Below are positions 34,401-48,978 of a stretch of DNA of 64,000 nucleotides, piece by piece. The notes under the pieces were generated by a model. The model was given only the letters and a program-made list of their open reading frames with translations. It was not told the origin of the DNA and did not search any database. This DNA is from Pelodera strongyloides (taxonomy: Eukaryota; Nematoda; Chromadorea; Rhabditida; Rhabditidae). Position 1 is the first letter of the stretch; each line of letters starts with the position of its first letter. A program made the position numbers and the translations under genes. Where the stretch lies: assembly GCA_036852015.1 (NCBI GenBank), contig JAANDG010000255.1, forward strand, positions 1-64,000, in the 5' to 3' direction.

Positions 34401-37400
34401 AAGTTGCTCGAATTTAGCTCGATTTTTTATTCTACTTTATATTCATTTGAATAAGCTGCATAAGCATGCTGGTGTACTCGATGTGTTTCAAAAACCGACC
34501 GGTATTTCGCTTTAATCACACATTATCTTTTTTTTATCACTGCGACGAGTTTTTTCACCGTAAAATCATAGTTCATGTAAATTATCGTTGAGATAGACTC
34601 CTTACTTTACATATTCCTTACTTACATTTAATCATTTAAGAATTTCAAGTGGATTTTGAATTTTGATGTCGTCAAAATGTTGTCTAATTCCATCCAGTAT
34701 AACTGACTAGTGACTAGTTTTGCGAATCTCCTTCTCTCTCCGTTCCCTGTCTCAATGTCTCAATCTCTTTTTGTTCTTTTTTTAAATGTTTCGTTCCCGT
34801 TCTCGATTTCTTATTTATTCCTATTTCTCTCTCTCTCTCTCCCCCTTCTTCTCTCTTCCTCTCTCACATTCTCTTTTCTTTTTCTCTATCTATGTGTTTC
34901 TCTCACATTGTTCGATGCTTCCCCTTATCCCCTCACTCACTCACGCTCTCTCTCTCTTCCTCTCTCTCTCTCTCTCTCTTCCCCTCTCTCGTCTCTTTTT
35001 TGCCAATCGAAGAGCGCACTCGGACCAGCCTGCGTGCATGCGTTTCTCTAAAACGCAACAAAAACCAAGTGATGTCTGAAAATGCTGAAAATGTTTTGTC
35101 TTTCTTTCAGCCGTGTTCCTCTCCTTCCCTTCAGTATCATAGCAGATATTTTTTTATTTTATTTATTTAAAGCACCCATAATTTATGCATACGACGATGA
35201 AGATGAAACAACGAACATATACATAGAACACGAACACGAACTATATTACCATTGCAACAAATAACGACATTACATTACGTGCTTGATGGATTGATAGGGC
35301 AAGCGGCAAGTATTAAAATTAATAGTACGTACTTACGTACGTAGAAGATAGCTCACTATTCATGAACACTAGTTCGTTGTCTTTCTTTCATATATATTCT
35401 AAGGATCAAGGATGTTTTATTTAAATGTCGGGAGTTTGAGTTAAAATTATGAAACAAAACATAATAATTTTTCTTTAAATTCTAAATTTTACATAAATTT
35501 TATATACTAATTACCTTATTATCTTTTTAAATCGCATGTCCCCTCTCCCCCAATCCCCAACCAACTATGTCTTGTCTACTTGTCTGCTTATCGAAATATT
35601 TTTTTGTTCATTTTCGGCATTGAACAGGCCGCAGAGCGAGCCCGCAACGCCGAAACACACATTATCTGTTGTGCGTACGTGCATTTCGCCGGTCTTTAGT
35701 TCCACCCCACTTTGTGCACGTTTTCTGTTCAGTTTCAATTTTGTGCCCCTTTTTGGCTTTCCCCTTTTTATCTCGAACTCGGATTGTGGAGACTTGCCTT
35801 ATCGATATTCCGATATACGTCTTGTGACTAGATTTTGAATCGATTATCTTTTTGGAGATTGCCTGGATGCTTTGGTGTAGGTGGTACAGTATATTGATAA
35901 TAATTTCGCGCGCTATACTTTGATTGGTATAGACGTACCAAGCAAAACGATTGGCGCGATACTGATTGTTTTTCCAGGCACGCTGTTGTGTATTCAAGTA
36001 TGTATATTCAACTTCCATTCACATTTGACCAGACGTTGACGGTGTTGTGGTGATCTAGTTCTAGTTCAACATATTTGCACTCCTCACACGCGAGGCTATT
36101 ATTGAAGTCTGGCACTGGAATCAAATATTCTGTTTGCGCTTACGAGATGAGATGAGCCCAGTTTAGTAAAACTTGACTTTTAGCCTTTAGTGTCTTTTAG
36201 CTTTTGTATTTCTGTATACAATCTTTAACGTATGCTCACTTTAGCTTTAGCCTTTTTGCACGTAGGATTCTGAAAAGCCTTTTTTTTAATAATGATGAGA
36301 TCTTATATTAATCGAATTTTATAATATTAGAAGAAAATGTGGGTGATATGTATTTATAGGATAAGCATGCACACACGGGTTTTTGTGATTTTATACAGGT
36401 TGAACCCGATTAGCTGGCAAAGAACGGCTTTGCTCGTGGAATTTGGGAACATATTTTTTTACCTTTGAGCTCACTCAGTGAGGATGCTTATTTGCTCATT
36501 ACCATGTATTTTGTATAATGTTCATTAGGCGATTCTTTTATATTGTAAGAATCAAGTTCACAAAATTGCGCTGAACATTCGAATCAAAATACAAAGAACG
36601 TCCAAACCAAAGCTAGCGCAACGAAAGATGGAAAGATGCAACGAAGCCTAATTGACATAATTTCTTGACCTACTTTTGAATCCACGTTTCAATTATGCAC
36701 GTAATAAAATAAGTGTGCTAGAAAGTCGCCTCGGGCGGCGTACGGGCGTAGGCGTCTGGTTCTTTTATATTATGTGAGAATCAAGTTCACAAAATTGCGC
36801 TGATTTTCTGTTCTCATTTTTCTGTTAAAATTGTATTTCACATTGCGTGTCAGTCAAAAACCATCATGTCTTTTGCTACAAAAGTGTGTATATATTTTAT
36901 TGTAGCCATGACGTTACAATCCATTTTCAATCTTTGAACTTAAACTTATACGTAAGAGATTATTGTAAATGTAATGTCCATCGTAGCTGTGATGATTAAC
37001 AGTGAAAAATCAGCAACTTCTAAGTTACCAATCATTTTTAGGGATATGTTTCTATCTACTGTAGGTGAAGAGTATGTGGGATTTCCACACATTTTTTCGT
37101 ATGTTTTTGAGTAACATTTTTTATGCTTTTTTGATGTGAATTTTGGTTCAAGCTAAACGAAAACTCTCGCTCTAGAGATAGTACTAGATTTTTTTAACGC
37201 TACCCAAACCCAAGTTCCAGATAATACAATACTATTTATTCTATCTATGCAATGGACTATTTTGACTGCTCCTCCGAATTACGCCCTGAATGTGATTATT
37301 CACCACCGGCAAAAAAGGTGAGCACAAAGTTTATGAGGCTCTATTTATGTGCCTGCGTATCATGAAGCTTGGACCAATTTGCCTTTTAACTTTTGGCTGT

Positions 37401-40400
37401 TTTCTTCTTTCTTGTAATTGGTAAGTGTAGTGTCCTTATTTGAGTAGGAGTAACTTGCGTACTCTTAGTAAGTACTGAACGAACTTATGAATTATTATAA
37501 TAAATCAACCGTGTAAGTGTTACTGCTGAGCATCTTTAATTAATAGTCTCTAACTAAAAGTAGTTCGCGTATGCGTGTGTTTTACCATTTTCCGATTTTC
37601 CACTTTCCGATAAACTTGTTTTTGTGGATCTCTCGCTGCCTCTTGAGTCCATATGTTTGTTTCTCCCCAGCTGACGTGACATTCTGACATTCTGCAATGA
37701 GCGACTTATTGATTTTCTAATTGTGATTTTAAATCTAATTTCTTTTTGTAGGAGCAATTATAGTTTAGCTAGAAGATTTACATTATCTTTGCTTTCTCTC
37801 TAATTATATACCAAGTGCAATGTCCTGATCACCAAGCAATCCATCAATCGTGTATTATATTCAGAAAAAAATAGTGTAATGCGTATGCTTATTTTCCTCA
37901 TTTCCTGATTTTGATATTATTGTATGTTGTGACTGTATTCTGTACAAATGAGAAGTAGTGCAAAAGTCATTGTAGTCTGAGTGGGACTATGATTATGACC
38001 GTAAGCGCTTTATCATTCTATTATTACATTACTATTAGTTTTTTTTTTGCGTTTTCTGCTGTATTTCCTGAAGTATGTATATAATAATTCTCGCGAGAAT
38101 TATGAATTATGAGCCGCTCTTTTGGCATAAAACCAGTGTGCTTCCAGAATTGCAGCCTCTAGTGAATAAGCAATTACTCGTGTGGCATGTTCCAAAAGTG
38201 GAAGCAGATGTGTTCAGTTTTCATTTGTAATGAAGCAATTTTTCATATGTAATGAAGCAATTTTATAAAAGAGAGGAGCCTGATAAACGAATTTTCTATT
38301 ATTGTGTGTTGCCAGTAATAGTTGAATTAAGAGTAGGAGAATTCTATTTCGTTGTTTTTTTTTGCATTCTAATTCTGACGTTTTGTTTGTCTTTTATCCT
38401 TTTTCCTGCTTTTTTTGTGATACGAAAGGCGGGAACCTGTCGGCAGTTCTCGTGGTATTAGTCTCAAAAAATAAGACAATAATAGTCAAAGTATGAGGCT
38501 ATGAGGTATGATGCAGTAATGCTAGTTATTTGTTGTCATATAGTAATATAGTAATCAACAACTGAGTTGTTGATCCTTTGGGGAAGCTGCCCCATTGCGC
38601 CGTATTATTCTTATCAAAATGTGTGTGTCTCCATAGACTCACAAAGAATAGTGATGACAACTGATATCGATTTTCTACTAGTCGATGTGCGCTACAAAAT
38701 TTTCAGTGTCGCGCCATACATTTAGATTTATTTCCTTTTTTCTGTAATTAGTGTTCGCGTCGTTGATCTTGCATGTATATACGCATATAAATTGTTAGAA
38801 GGCATCTAAACCTCGCTCGCGTGTGTTCCTGTTGAATTGTGGTATCCGAATTATATGTGAAAAAAATCGTCCTTCATGTGCTAGATACTAGATGCTATGT
38901 ATAGTTGTGTCATTACGACGGTTGCTCTCGAACAGTTTCTTCTGACTTTTGAGAGGCTTTGGAACTTTGACAATTGTGTCCGTTGTACTTCCATTCTAGT
39001 TATGATTTTGGAAGTATTGGTGATGCGTTCAAGCATTCTAGTGTTTTAATGTGGTTTTCTGTTTGACTACTAATTTTGTTTCCTTCAGGCGTACGACTAC
39101 AAACGTCACAAGCCAATTTGCATGAGTGTACAGGGAGAGAAGCGACGGCGGCAAAATTCTGATCACAATGCGATGCTGGCCGCGGCTTCAACTTCTCAGA
39201 TGCATTCGGACAATTTTGCTGCCACAGCGCTTTTGCCTGGAAACAGTGAGTACAGGATTTTTTTTGTTGGGGATTTTTTTCTTACTGTAATCTGGTTTAT
39301 GGGTTTATCTTGTCTTTGGTGTAGGGGAAAAAGGTTAAAAAGGTTTCTCCTTTTTCTTTCGTTTCGTTTTGTTTGAATGTAATTTATTAAGACGCCGCTG
39401 GTATGCTGTTACCATCACTGCCCGATCTATCCAAGTTGTCGCAGCAGGAACTTGCTGCACTGATTAACATGAATCAGATGAATATGCATTTGTTACAACA
39501 ACAACAAGTGCCACAGCAGCAACAGATCAATCCGATGCGCTCAGGTATCCACTTGAAATTTCTTCTGATTGATTCGGTTGTTTTCGTAATTCTGATAGCC
39601 TATTGACTGCATCCGATGTTGTGGGGATCTGCGGCGTCTGGTGGGGATGATGTGGATGTTAATTCCAATAAGCAGCAAAATTAGTACTGTTTTGACAAAT
39701 CCAGTTTATTTGTACCAGATACAGTATTAATAAATGTACCATTTTTTCTTCAGTGTCATCATCTGCCAGTGTGACTGGCGGTCATTCGGCATCGGCGACC
39801 TATTCCTTGCCTACCACGTCAACACCTACGTTTACTGACGAGAACCTTCAAAACCAGGCACTTTTCAACGCCTTGTTGGGCACATCTGTTGGGACTAGCA
39901 CGTCACAGGTAAGGATTGTTCGTGGTTCGAGCTGGTGATAATTAGATTCAAACCCAAGCATTTTTTTGCTGGAACACACTGATATCGGTAGACTTCAGAA
40001 TATGTTTGCCTTTGTTACAATTCTGTTCAGTACTTTTGATATATTATTATTTTCTTTATTATTATTATTATTATATATTTTCTTGATGCGACGGAAATAA
40101 GCAGAGGGATTTTGACGCTTGACATTGCTGGCAGTTGGCTGATGACATAAAATTGCCTTAATTACGTTATATTTAGCAGCTTCCGTTTACTCTGCCCAGT
40201 GCACAAGTGCAGCGTCCGCCACAACAGAACGCTGCGACTGCTGCGTACAATCCGCCGATGGATGCGAATCCGTTCGCCAATTTTTCGTCAAGTCAGCTGG
40301 AACAGCTGTTGTCCTTTAACGCGACACAACAAGCGAGCAACACTTCTGTTTCGCTGCCGGTCTCTCTGCCTCAAGCTCAAGACCATAGCACGGTATGGAA

Positions 40401-43400
40401 CTTTTATTTCATTTTGTAATTCACTTATGACTAATGACACCAGTGGTTCATAGTTTGAGAATTTGACGAATTTGACGTTTGACATCAGAGTGGTAATCTA
40501 ATCAGTGTGATCGAATGATTGAGGGGAGACTCATAGAGATATGTGTATACCAACCTAACGTGCGTTATGTTTCATTCAAAAGCACCTTTTTCGAATTGCT
40601 GTGTTGTTTAGTTTCCTCTGCCTGTCATGCCGTCTTCGTCTACTTCCACCCCTCTTCAGTCACTGGATTCGTTCTTTGCCCTGCATCAGCTTTTACAGCA
40701 GCAGAATACTTGTTGGTTATTCAACTTTTATCATTTATATTTATTCTCAGTGTGATTCGGATAACTTAGTTATTGTTGTTAGGTTTTATTGATGATGCGT
40801 AAACAAGTTATCTTATCTCAAAACACTACGTAACCCTAAGCTGTCACGCGTTACAACAGTCTCATGTTGTTTTGTAATTGTAGATGTTGTTTCGCCAAAT
40901 TATTATGGCTCCTACATCGATTAGTGTTTAATGATTGTCGCTTTATGTGTAGTTACTTTAGCCCTAGCTCCGGTGGTGCCGGCCTCGCAACTTGCGAATT
41001 CAATACACTCACAGAAATCGGTGGAGGAGTTGATGAACGCTGGAATGGTGAATATTTTTACTTTATATATCACATCACAACTTTAGTTTCCTTGTTTTAT
41101 TTTGTTATTTGTCTGCTGCGTGTCAGTTGTTTGTCTGCTTTTTAACAATTTCCTGAGTTCTCTTTTTGGGAAAGAAAGTGGTATCTAAATTTAGATTCAC
41201 ACGTTCTTGTAGTGTCTTCTTCCTTTTTACGAACATGATGCATTATTCACTTTTTATTTTTCACACTCTCTACATTTATATTTATAATTTCTTATATTGA
41301 TTATTTACCAGTGGGTACGATTCCAGACTATGTTCCAATCTCAAAGCGGTGCGACGTTTACCTCTGCTGCTAGCAGCTCAAGCTCTACACATCCAGTGGT
41401 GGCGCCAACTGCTAAGAAGGTACGCGTCGTTTTTGTATCGTTTTAGTTTTGGGCTTACTTCGTTCCTTGTGTATATCGAATTTTTAATTGTACATTGTAG
41501 TGCTTGATATTATTACAGGTCCAGATGTCCACTGCGTACAGTAGTCATCCAGGAGTTCCTCATTCGTCGGTTACTTATTCAGTGCCTCCAAGTTCAAAGC
41601 TTTCCGGTGAGTGATATACCTTTTGAATGTTATACAGTGCGTTATTCAAAGAGATTATTGGTTAGTCGTATAGTTTTCTCAGAGGTTACTTAACGCTGGG
41701 CTTGAGCCTCTGATATTTATATATGATGTCGATGATAACCTTTACTACGTACACTGCTTGATCAGATCATTATTTATTATTTCTTCCTCGCCAAGTTCTA
41801 GTTGCTTTTTCTGACTGTAGATGGCCGTCGGTTCTTGATATCACTAAGAGAAGAAAAATAATCAATCATTTTTCTTTCTGTGCTCTGTACTCGATCTGAT
41901 CAGTGATCAGTGAGTTCAGTTTCCAGTTTCTCCCCTTGGTTTTAACTACTGTAGGTTGTTAAATCTGTCTTCGCATTGTGTGGTCGTCTTTTTTTACCTG
42001 CTGAGCTCACCTGGTTCATAAACGCGAGAAAATGCGTGATTTTGTGCCTAGCGCCTGCCCGCCCTATTGAGTTTACTATTGACTGATTTCCTTTGTTTCA
42101 CACTCGCCGATCAGTAGCCGTGCACGTGAACAAGCGGGCGAATTTGTCTCTGCGTTCCGTTGTTTTTCCTTTGGTCTTTGGTCTCTTTTTTTTCTCAAAT
42201 CCCGCGCGGGAGGCTTGCGGGGCTGCTCCTATTTTCATTGCTTACGGCTTACGATTGCAGTAGTTTCTGATGAGTCGTAAGACAAGTAGTATCTTACCTC
42301 TCATGTTACTATGACCGGTCATCAGGCCGACCGTCTCTTTATTTATCATTTCTGATTTATCCATATTCTGATTCTAAACACATCCACGTATGCCCGCCTG
42401 TTGTTCCGAGTTGAGATAGTCTTTTTTCCTTTGAATGTTGAGGGACAATAGGAAATGCGGAGGGCTGATGGAGCAGGAGAAAATGGAGTCTGAAGATGAG
42501 TGTGTGTTTTGAGAGTGCACAGACGGTGCGGTCAGATAATAGAGAGCATTGTATGTTTGAGAATGCTGGTAGATGAGTGAGCGGAGAGACGAGCAGAGGA
42601 GTTTGGAGAGGGGCATCGGGAGAGCGGCGAGAGAAAAGGAGAGCGAACGAGAGAGGAGAGATAAGAACGTGCTTCGCACGTATTCTCAGCATTGCACGTA
42701 CGTAAAACTCGGGCCACATTATTTGGCTTTTCCTCACTTCATTTTTGAGGGACGCGAGTAGAATACAACAGAACGCCAGATGTGTCTTGGTCTTGGTCGG
42801 TGTGCCGTTGTGGCGCGGCGCGCGCTAACCTAGTAGCTCAGCGTGACCCGGAGACTTTATTGAACATTCTTAAATTTCCGACCTTTGACCTGAAACTTTC
42901 TTTGGTTCTTTGACGAAATCTCATGTCGGTTTATCATTTGATGATTAGAAATCATGTTCCTCAGAGTTGCGCACTTCTCTTTTATTGTTGCATTGATAGT
43001 GATAGTGTTGTAGTTGGGTGCGTTCTTATCGATCTAACCAATCGACTTTTGTACCAGGAAGCTTGTTATATAGTGCCATTTTGTGTTAAACGTGCGGCCA
43101 CAAGGCTCCAATCGCGATTGACAGAAGAGTTACGGTTTTCGAGATGCTCGGTTTGTCAATTTGTCATTCCTATGTAGGACTGTGGTGTTTATGTGTGCTG
43201 GACGAGGAAGTAGGAAGTGATTTTTTATTTTTTTTATTCGGTTTTATTTTCGGAAATTAGTGACATTTTGTGTTTAACCAGATCCAGTCAATAGTATTTT
43301 GGGCAAGTAGATCTTTTTTTTCTTTAGCTGTACTCATTGTAAGACCAATGTATGTACTATCACTATGTACTATTAGTTTAGGTTAATTATTCACTACAGG

Positions 43401-46400
43401 GAAATTTAAGTAATCATAGCGCATCCTTTTTTATTCATTTATGTGCAAACAGTGAATTATCGTGTTAGTTTACGATTAGTGGAAACAGATTGTCTGAATA
43501 TTGTTTTTTTATTTGGAACTATGTTTTTTGATATTGCCTGCGATTTTTGATCGTTTTGATTATTTCTGTATTGCAACGCGGTTTTTATAACACATTTGGG
43601 GAGAGGTGGAGTTGTTTTGTACACACAAAACAAAACCAATATTGTGTTTGTTGCGTGTATCTATTTTTGCGTCGCATTATGTATTGCATGCAAACAATTA
43701 CATCTCACGTATCTGATCTCGATTTTCCAGTTCCTGGTATTTTTCCTGATCTTATCTGGCAGATTAGTTTTCGATCTCGAGATTTATAAACAAAATAAGG
43801 ATTTTGATGTCAGACCATTGCGATCAAACTCAAGAAAAGTCAAAAATGTTAGATGGAACCTTATAGAGAGCGGGTACTTTGTTATAAGCACACTGATTCA
43901 TCATCTTAGAATGTTTATGTTATAAGCACACTGATTTATCATCTTAGGATGTTTATAATTATAATGCGGAGTAGAGTACCATTTTCCCATTTATATACGA
44001 CACTCATTCCACGTGTTGCGACGGAAAAAATGACGAAATACTCGAAAGGGATACTAGCTATACTATATGTCAGGATAATTAAATTAATGTGACTTTTTGT
44101 GTTTGAACGTTTGATTTTGTGTTGACGTCTATATATTTGCGTTTGGGAGTGAACCTCTTTCCGGTCCTATTTTTTTTGTCGTTTTAAGTGGCGCACATGC
44201 AAGCGTATGTGATTTTCGTGAGGGAACTTTTCACGTTACGTCGTCCCTTCCTTCTCTCTCAAACATCTGTGTCTATTATATGGATTTCTTTCTTTCGTGG
44301 ACTTCTTTTTAGAGCTAGAGATAGAATTGTTGAATGATAAAGAGATTGCGTTATTGGGTAGAGACAGAGAGAGAGAGAGTGTAGTGTGTGTAGACAGAGA
44401 GAGAGGAGAGGAGGGGGAGAGAGGGTACTATGATATTTGTTTCCGAGCATTTTCCGCGGAAAAACCAGCTAGTTTTTTACTAGTTTCCTACTAGGTTTTT
44501 AGTCGGAAAAAGCTCGGAAAACGAAAGTTTGTCGGAAAAAGCTCGGAAAATCCGCGGGAAATGCTCGGAAGCGGACAAACAGACGGCTCCCGAGCTCGGC
44601 CCGCCAAATTTCCGAGCTCGGCCCGAGAACCTCAAAGTTTCCGAGCTTTTTCCGAGAATCTTCTCTTAGAATACTCGGAGAATCCGCGGAAAATCCTCGG
44701 AAACGCAAAGTTTCTCGGAAAATGCTCGGGATTCATTAACGGAGTAGGCGAACGGGAAATTGGGAATATTTGTCTTTCGCTGTTTCTCCATCTCTTGGTC
44801 TCTGGTGACAGATAGTGGCTGCACCGTGTCGATCAAATTAGCTCATAATAGTCAGTATCAATTATCATCTTAGCTTGCGAGCATGCCTATTTTTCTTTGA
44901 TCTCCTCGTTTCCTGTGCTGACGGGTGCTCTAACTCTGCTCATAACTCCATTACGGTAAAATCACGCACTAGTCACGTCTATTGGCTCAGACTCTGACCT
45001 CACCGGAAACTATTTCTGCCTTCCGCTTCCGGATACCATTGTCTGACACATTCGGTAAAATTTTCTGATATTTAACTATCTATATCTAGCAAAGAGTGTC
45101 AAATCTCAGAATCTCGTCGTCGTGGGTGGTCGATCCGCCCCCTTGCTTATTGCTTTTTATAGAGCGTTTGTGGTACGGTACGAGCGAACACCCCATGGTT
45201 TTGATCATCAGTGCCTCTGCCTCAGTCTCCATTTGTTTTTATGTTCTCGCGATGCCAGCGCATGAATGCACTAAGCACTAGTCGAGCACTTTCTGGTCGA
45301 TTAGTGCACTTGGCGCCCAATGCACCCAATGCTTTGTTTGCAGAGAATTGTTTGCGAAGCTGCACAGCGTTTTTTTTTCTCTGTAGAAAGTAGGCACATA
45401 ATGTGTGTTGTCTGTCAGTCCCCCTCTCTCTCGGTCCTCCCTCTCTAACTCTCTCTCTCTCTCTCTCGTCGGGCCTCCCCTCTCTCTCTCTCAACTTTTG
45501 TAGAGCGTCCGTCTAGCCGACCTGAACGTATTTGGGGGAAGAGCTAGTTTTGTGATGTTTAATGTTTTTGATTTACTTCTTGACGTTGGAAATTTGTTAT
45601 CTTGTTGTATTTGTTCATGATGGAGTGGACGAGCTTTCCTACCGTAGATAAAGCAATTCGGATTTGAGTTTGATCTTTTTTTATTGTCTTTGTAATTCTT
45701 ACGTAAGCACGTGTTCCATAATTTTGGCATGTGAACACATAGGGTTGGTACTGTTGGTAGGTTGGTACTCACTCGTGTTCTTGTCCTTTGGCATACCATA
45801 GTGTGCACACGATTCGCCAAATTGATAAAACTGATATCTCAATCACATTGGTTGCTTTGACCTCATACTATTGAGCTCTGTTGCTGAACTTTTCAACTGA
45901 GCAAATATGTTCTGTTTCCTCTCCGATTTATTATTTGTCACGTCTTTCCGTCCCCTTTCTTTATCTTTCTTTAACACTAGGCCTGATTTGTGTGAATAGA
46001 GTATTTATTTATATATAAAGTAAACGATCTTTACTTGATTGTCTAATTTTAATTCTATTTGTTATATTTCCGATAGTCTTATTGTTGTATTATGAAGTTG
46101 TATTGATTAGTGTATTTCAGCTTCTCCACTCAAGTCTCCGCCCACTTTTGCTTCGTCGCATCAAGGCAGCAGCAGCAGTGGCAGCAACTTGCCATTGTAT
46201 CGGCCTCCTCCGTTTTCGGCTGCAGCCCAGTCTTCCAAAACCAAGGAGCCTGATATAGAGGTTGTTGTGGATTATTGTTTGTTCATCGATTGATTGTGAT
46301 TTCCATTTTTGGTAAAAAGTGATCTCGTGAGCCTCGTGATACAAAGGACACAAAAAAAATCAAGCGGTGAATTTGTCTACATAAATCGCTTCAGTAGCGT

Positions 46401-48946
46401 CGATGTTGGTTCCATACACTGTTCTAAGGTTATGACTTGGTCCGCAGAGATTCTGATCATAGTAGACCGCCATTTCCGTTCCACATGTTCATTCAATTAT
46501 CTGTAGATTATTGGTCCGCCGCAACCGGGCACATCTTCGTCGTCGCACGTTTATACGACGCCGCCGCACTCGCACACTGTTAATTCACGAAAACGCATCG
46601 CGACCCAGGAGGAGGAGCCGAAGAAGCCGGTAGTCATTAAGGACCACACCAAGAACTTGTTGTATAGGGTGAGTGAGATATGGCTTGTCTTCGTGAGTTC
46701 TGTACTCTCATTTTTTTGGTGTGTATTATCTTTTGGTTATCCGTGCGTGTTCGATCCACGGTTTGCTTTACTTACCGGAACACGATATGCATTCAAAACA
46801 TTTGTTTGCTTCAATTTAAAGCGAAATACCGGCCGGTTTTTGAAACGCATCCTGGACAACTGAGTCCTTACGTATTTATGCTAAATTACTCGAATTTTAA
46901 TTTTAATTTATGTTCATTTGCATAAGCTGCATAAGATTGTTGGTTTACTCGATGTGTTTCGAAAACCGCCCGGCATTTCGCTTTAATGTTGTTAGTTCTT
47001 TATAAAATTTATTAAATCGACCATGAGAAACACATACGTAAGACTTATTTTGGTCTGAGTGATGTTGTTTTTAAGATTATTCTTTCCAGACTACTGTACA
47101 AGAGCATCAGAGACATCTGATGAATCGAGGCCTGGTGTTGAACACACATCAATCAATGGTTATGCGATTACGGGTGAGCGTCGTTTTCATTTTAAACATA
47201 TTTTGTGGTTTCCGTTTCCGCCACGATGGCCTATGTTTTGTGTACGTAGCATTCAATACCCTATTTGAAAAATCCATTATAAGTTATGGGCGTACTTCGT
47301 GTAAGGCAACTTCTAACATCGTAGCGTAACCTGCGTAACTTCCTTTTCCTTCTAGGACTTTCATAGAGCCGTATTGTCCGGGTAACGGGACGACCCACTA
47401 AACGTAAAAACAACTTTTTACCGTTGGGCGCTGATATTGCTTTGATATGTAGCCGGTTTTGCAAGCCACTGATTATAGGATTTCCCTTTTTTTGCAGTAC
47501 ATCTCGGAGCACGTGATCCGGTCGTTGAACGAGTTCGGATGGGCAGTTGTCGACAATTTCCTCGGTTCTGAACAATGTCGGTTTACGAATCGGTTAGTCA
47601 TTTTTTTTCCTTTTTATTTATTTCATCATTTTGGGGAGATGGCGAGACAACAAGGCCTAAGCCTAAGCCTAAGCCTTGATGTTATTTCCCAAATTATGAA
47701 CACCAAATGTTTCAACATAAGTATTACTACTTTTCGCAATGTGAACCGCATTGTGCGATGTGTCCGATTTGGATGTTTACATATTATCACGTTTGAACCT
47801 TTTGATGTGCTTTATTGTAACGATACTGACCCTATAACGATACTGAAGCTGACACAGTTTGTGCTTTTTGTCTATGACTTTAACATTGTTATAATTTGGT
47901 CCTGATTTTTCAGATTATTATTTTTAGTGAAATTGAGCGGCTGCACGAACGTGGACTCTTCAGTGCTGGCCAGGTGATGAATGAGCAGAATAGATCTCAC
48001 GACCACATAAAGGATATCAGATCAGATCAGGTTGGCCCTATTTTTTTTTAATCACAAGTGAGCTTATTACCCTTGTCAGGACGGCCTTTGATGGTGCAGT
48101 CTGGTGTGATACACAATATCTTACGGCCATTTGTTGAACTTTTTTTTGCGTTTTCAAGCTGATGACTAACGATAAGCGAGAACGAGAAGGGACGTATTCT
48201 AAGTGTTGATTGTTGTAGGTGTAGGTATCGTAAGTGTTGTAGAGTGGTATGTCGGCACACAGTAGATAATCCAATCCTTTATTGCTAACCGGGAGACGAT
48301 AAGAGAGTCGAAGGTCAGGTACTTACTGTTACTCCCTAACAGTAAGTACCTGACAATCACGTAAGGTAAGGTAATTATAAAGGTAAGGTGGTAAGGTCAT
48401 TAAGTGTTCTCCTTCTTCCAGATCTACTGGTTCGACGGTTCGGATTCTCGTGCCGAAGACGCGGCCACGATCCGCCTTCTGATCTCGATGATCGATTCCC
48501 TTGTATTGCATTTCAACAGCCGAATCCCACCGTACACGATTGGTGGGCGGAGTCGGGTACGGTATTATTATGCATATAAATTAGTAACTTTCGGCATCTG
48601 GGGTAGATTGCATTGTCTTCAATCTTCCATTTATTCCACCTCGAGACAAACCTGTTTTCAGGCAATGCTTGCCATTTACCCGGGTAATGGAACTCGTTAT
48701 GTGAAACACGTGGACAACCCAGTCAAGGATGGTCGGTGTATAACAGTGATTTACTACTGCAATGAGGATTGGGATGTGAAACGGGTGAGCGGGTTTTTCT
48801 TTTACTTTATCATTTTCTCACTAACCTTTCCTTTTAAGAGTACTTGGAATGTTAATTGTTAACTGGAATGTTAATTGTTTCGGGATATTCCTTGTGTGAC
48901 GAAAGTGCCATGAATTGTGAGTGACCCTTGAACCCTTGCTTGCGGG

Positions 48947-48978
<32 letters not shown>

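Larger units (their letters stand above)
28560..39088 (+). other. egl-9 intron 1 (10.5 kb)
   Basis: The phase-0 intron splits the MYND finger between H32 and the last H40/C44 pair. It holds several inverted-repeat elements, CT-rich tracts (29110-29150, 34824-35000), a possible alternative first exon at 37252, and no other recognised gene. Confidence 0.8.

Noticed and set aside
34710..35170. Ser/Leu/Phe-rich open frames
   Set aside because: They lie on CT microsatellite sequence.
28560..39088. Several RCGTG words (including TACGTG near 30375 and 35277) as hypoxia response elements in egl-9 intron 1
   Set aside because: Words this short are expected many times in 10 kb by chance, and no clustering near a start site was seen.
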